DNA from: Actinomycetota bacterium
Lineage (GTDB): Bacteria > Actinomycetota > Acidimicrobiia > Acidimicrobiales > Iamiaceae
Assembly: GCA_018268545.1 (NCBI GenBank)
Contig: JAFDWI010000338.1
Coordinates: 1 to 6,075 of the forward strand
DNA length: 6,075 nt
Reading direction: 5' to 3'
The notes below the pieces were generated by a model. It saw only the letters and a list, made by a program, of their open reading frames with translations, was not told the DNA's origin and searched no databases. This document shows positions 4,499 to 6,075 of the stretch, piece by piece. Positions within the stretch are counted from its first letter, which is position 1, and each line of letters starts with the position of its first letter. Both the position numbers and the translations under genes were made by a program.

Positions 4499-6075
4499 TT
4501 CCGGTCATCCTCCGGTTTCGTGGGACTGTCGTCGGTGCGTCCCTTTTGCATGCCACTGCGATAGTTCGAGAGCATCGAGCGTACTTCCTCCGGTGACCGT
4601 CGGTTCTGTGTCGCAGAACGTGAGCCATCACCACCGGGAACCGCGCGTTGGCCGCCCGCTCGCCGAGGTACACGTTTGGTCAGCCCGGCGTCCGTCGACG
4701 GCGCCGACCCGGCCTCGGTCGTGGTCGAATCGGCACCGGCGGCGACCGGCGCCTCGGATTTGGCTGCCGGCGTCCGGGTTTTCGTGGGCGCCGCTGTGGG
4801 TGAGTCGGGAACGGCCTTGACCGCTGTTCTCCGCGGCATCGCGGAGGGCCCCGTGGTCGCCTTGCCCTCACCTCGGGTCGGCAGTGCCTGGGGCCCGGTC
4901 GCCGCCGGGGACCGGCGACGCGCCGGTGGACGGCGGTCCGTTCCTTCGGCGAGGGCGGACGGATCCTCGCTCGCCGGTGGGATGTCGGTCCGTTCGCGGG
5001 TGTTGATCGCGGCGGGTTCCGTCGGCGTCCGTGGCTGATCCGTGATCAGTGAGGGTGGCAACGACACCATCGCCGTGGTGCCACTCGAAGGCGACGGCAT
5101 CAGACGGACGGCGATCCCGAAACGAGCCGCCAGACGTCCGATCACGATGTAACCGAGTGAGCGGGACAGCGCGAGGCCCACGAGCGGTGGGCGGGCCAGC
5201 AGGTCGTTCGCCTCGGCCAACGCCTCTGGCGCGATGCCGATGCCGTGGTCGGTCACCGAGATGACGTACCCCTCGGCCTTGGTCCGATGGCCCACGACCT
5301 CGACCCGCGTGTCGGGTGGTGAGAAGTTCGTCGCGTTCTCCATCAGCTCGGACAACAGATGTGCGATGTCGAGTGCGGCATTCGAGGCGACGAGGACTTC
5401 GTCGAACTGGAGCATGTCGACACGGGCGAAGTCCTCGACCTCACCGACCGCGGCGCGCACGACGTCGGCCAACGGTACGGGCTTGCCACGGCGGCGGCTC
5501 GGTTCGGCGCCGGCGAGCACCAGGAGCGACTCGGCGTTCCGACGCATCCGGGTGGCGAGGTGGTCGAGCCGGAAGAGGTTCTCGAGCTGATCGGGGTCTT
5601 CTTCGGCAGACTCGAGTTGATCGATGAACTCGATCTGGCGGTCGAGGAGCCCCTGGTTGCGCCGTGCGAGGTTGACGAACATGTCGCCGATGCCCTTGCG
5701 CAGCAGTTGGGCCTGTTCGGTCGCCACGCTGACCGCCACGGATTGGATCCGGTTGAACGCGCCCGCGAGCTGCCCGATCTCATCGGATCCGGTCACCTCG
5801 ATCTCCGCGAACGACGACGTCAGGTACCCGACATCGTCTTCGGCCGGGTTCTTCAGCGAGTCGACCAGGCGCGGGAGCTGTTCGTGGGAAAGTCGATCGG
5901 CGGCGCCGGTCAGTTTGACGAGACGGCCGGTGATCGAGCGGGAGATCCAGATCGCCGCGGCGATCGCCGCCACGATCACGAGACCACCGGCGAACAGGTA
6001 CAACGTCGCCGAGCGGACCGCGCTCGAACGCTGGTGGTCGATCTGCGACGCAACATCACCGGTTACGTTCTTCGC
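4495..6075 (-). CDS. cvnA: Conservon sensor CvnA, membrane histidine-kinase-like protein (5' partial)
   Basis: The frame is open to the right edge, so the start and most of any extracytoplasmic sensor domain lie outside; 526 residues are visible. Numbering from the first visible residue: a transmembrane helix at about 25-44 (LYLFAGGLVIVAAIAAAIWI), a HAMP-like linker at about 45-115, a DHp-like helix with LDHLATRMRRNAESLL whose candidate phospho-acceptor His is residue 172, and an ATPase domain with the N-box ELMENATNFS (243-252), DHGIGI (276-281) and GLALS (300-304). From about 345 to 490 follows a Pro/Ala/Thr/Arg-rich, probably disordered tail, ending in PEEVRSMLSNYRSGMQKGR. This is the architecture of CvnA, the conservon sensor. 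The His is followed by Leu, not the Glu/Asp of standard H-boxes, and the window shows no response regulator, so signalling to CvnB-D is more likely than classical phosphorelay. Internal Met/TTG codons such as 6003 are not the start, since membrane-flanking sequence continues upstream. Confidence 0.93.
   Translation of the reverse strand, partial: AKNVTGDVASQIDHQRSSAVRSATLYLFAGGLVIVAAIAAAIWISRSITGRLVKLTGAADRLSHEQLPRLVDSLKNPAEDDVGYLTSSFAEIEVTGSDEIGQLAGAFNRIQSVAVSVATEQAQLLRKGIGDMFVNLARRNQGLLDRQIEFIDQLESAEEDPDQLENLFRLDHLATRMRRNAESLLVLAGAEPSRRRGKPVPLADVVRAAVGEVEDFARVDMLQFDEVLVASNAALDIAHLLSELMENATNFSPPDTRVEVVGHRTKAEGYVISVTDHGIGIAPEALAEANDLLARPPLVGLALSRSLGYIVIGRLAARFGIAVRLMPSPSSGTTAMVSLPPSLITDQPRTPTEPAAINTRERTDIPPASEDPSALAEGTDRRPPARRRSPAATGPQALPTRGEGKATTGPSAMPRRTAVKAVPDSPTAAPTKTRTPAAKSEAPVAAGADSTTTEAGSAPSTDAGLTKRVPRRAGGQRAVPGGDGSRSATQNRRSPEEVRSMLSNYRSGMQKGRTDDSPTKPEDDRK

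Noticed and set aside
4640..5035. Low-complexity stretch in cvnA as a DNA repeat array
   Set aside because: The Pro/Ala/Thr/Arg-rich coding has no regular repeat unit at the DNA or protein level; it is a disordered tail.

Overview
The window looks like a chromosomal segment of a high-GC actinobacterium. G/C dominates third codon positions throughout, GTG and TTG starts are in use, and the right half carries an actinobacterial 'conservon' (Cvn) gene set. The protein style would fit a deep-branching class such as Acidimicrobiia, but that placement is inference. I see no RNA genes, insertion sequences, CRISPR arrays or phage genes. The DNA is almost fully coding; the longest gene-poor stretch is about 100-145 bp (around 2986-3130), and it may hold a very small ORF.

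Layout: (1) 1-1413 (+) is the 3' part of a UDP-galactopyranose-mutase-like FAD oxidoreductase, missing its N-terminal nucleotide-binding motif. (2) Converging on it is 1453-2214 (-), a GT2 glycosyltransferase of the polyprenol-phosphate mannose synthase type. A nested inverted repeat spans both stop codons and could act as a two-way terminator. (3) Just upstream of the glycosyltransferase on the same strand is 2233-2985 (-), a class I SAM-dependent methyltransferase; its most likely start is a TTG. (4) The block 3131-6075 (-) is a conservon in the order cvnA (membrane histidine-kinase-like protein, 5' end outside the window), cvnB (Roadblock/LC7), cvnC (DUF742) and cvnD (Ras-like GTPase). The A/B and B/C junctions are ATGA overlaps, and C/D overlap by 20 nt.

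How the genes may work together: by analogy with Streptomyces conservons, CvnA-D form a membrane-associated complex resembling a G-protein-coupled switch. The sensor talks to the Roadblock and DUF742 proteins, which control the small GTPase. The methyltransferase and the polyprenol-phosphate sugar transferase follow on the same strand, so they may be co-transcribed with it. The convergent oxidoreductase is also of a cell-surface-sugar type. A link between conservon signalling and envelope glycoconjugate synthesis is plausible, but it rests only on gene order. The conservon itself is a known system. The less familiar points are its neighbours, a possible 31-codon ORF after cvnD, the long disordered CvnA tail ending in a well-formed terminal motif, and the shared terminator-like structure.
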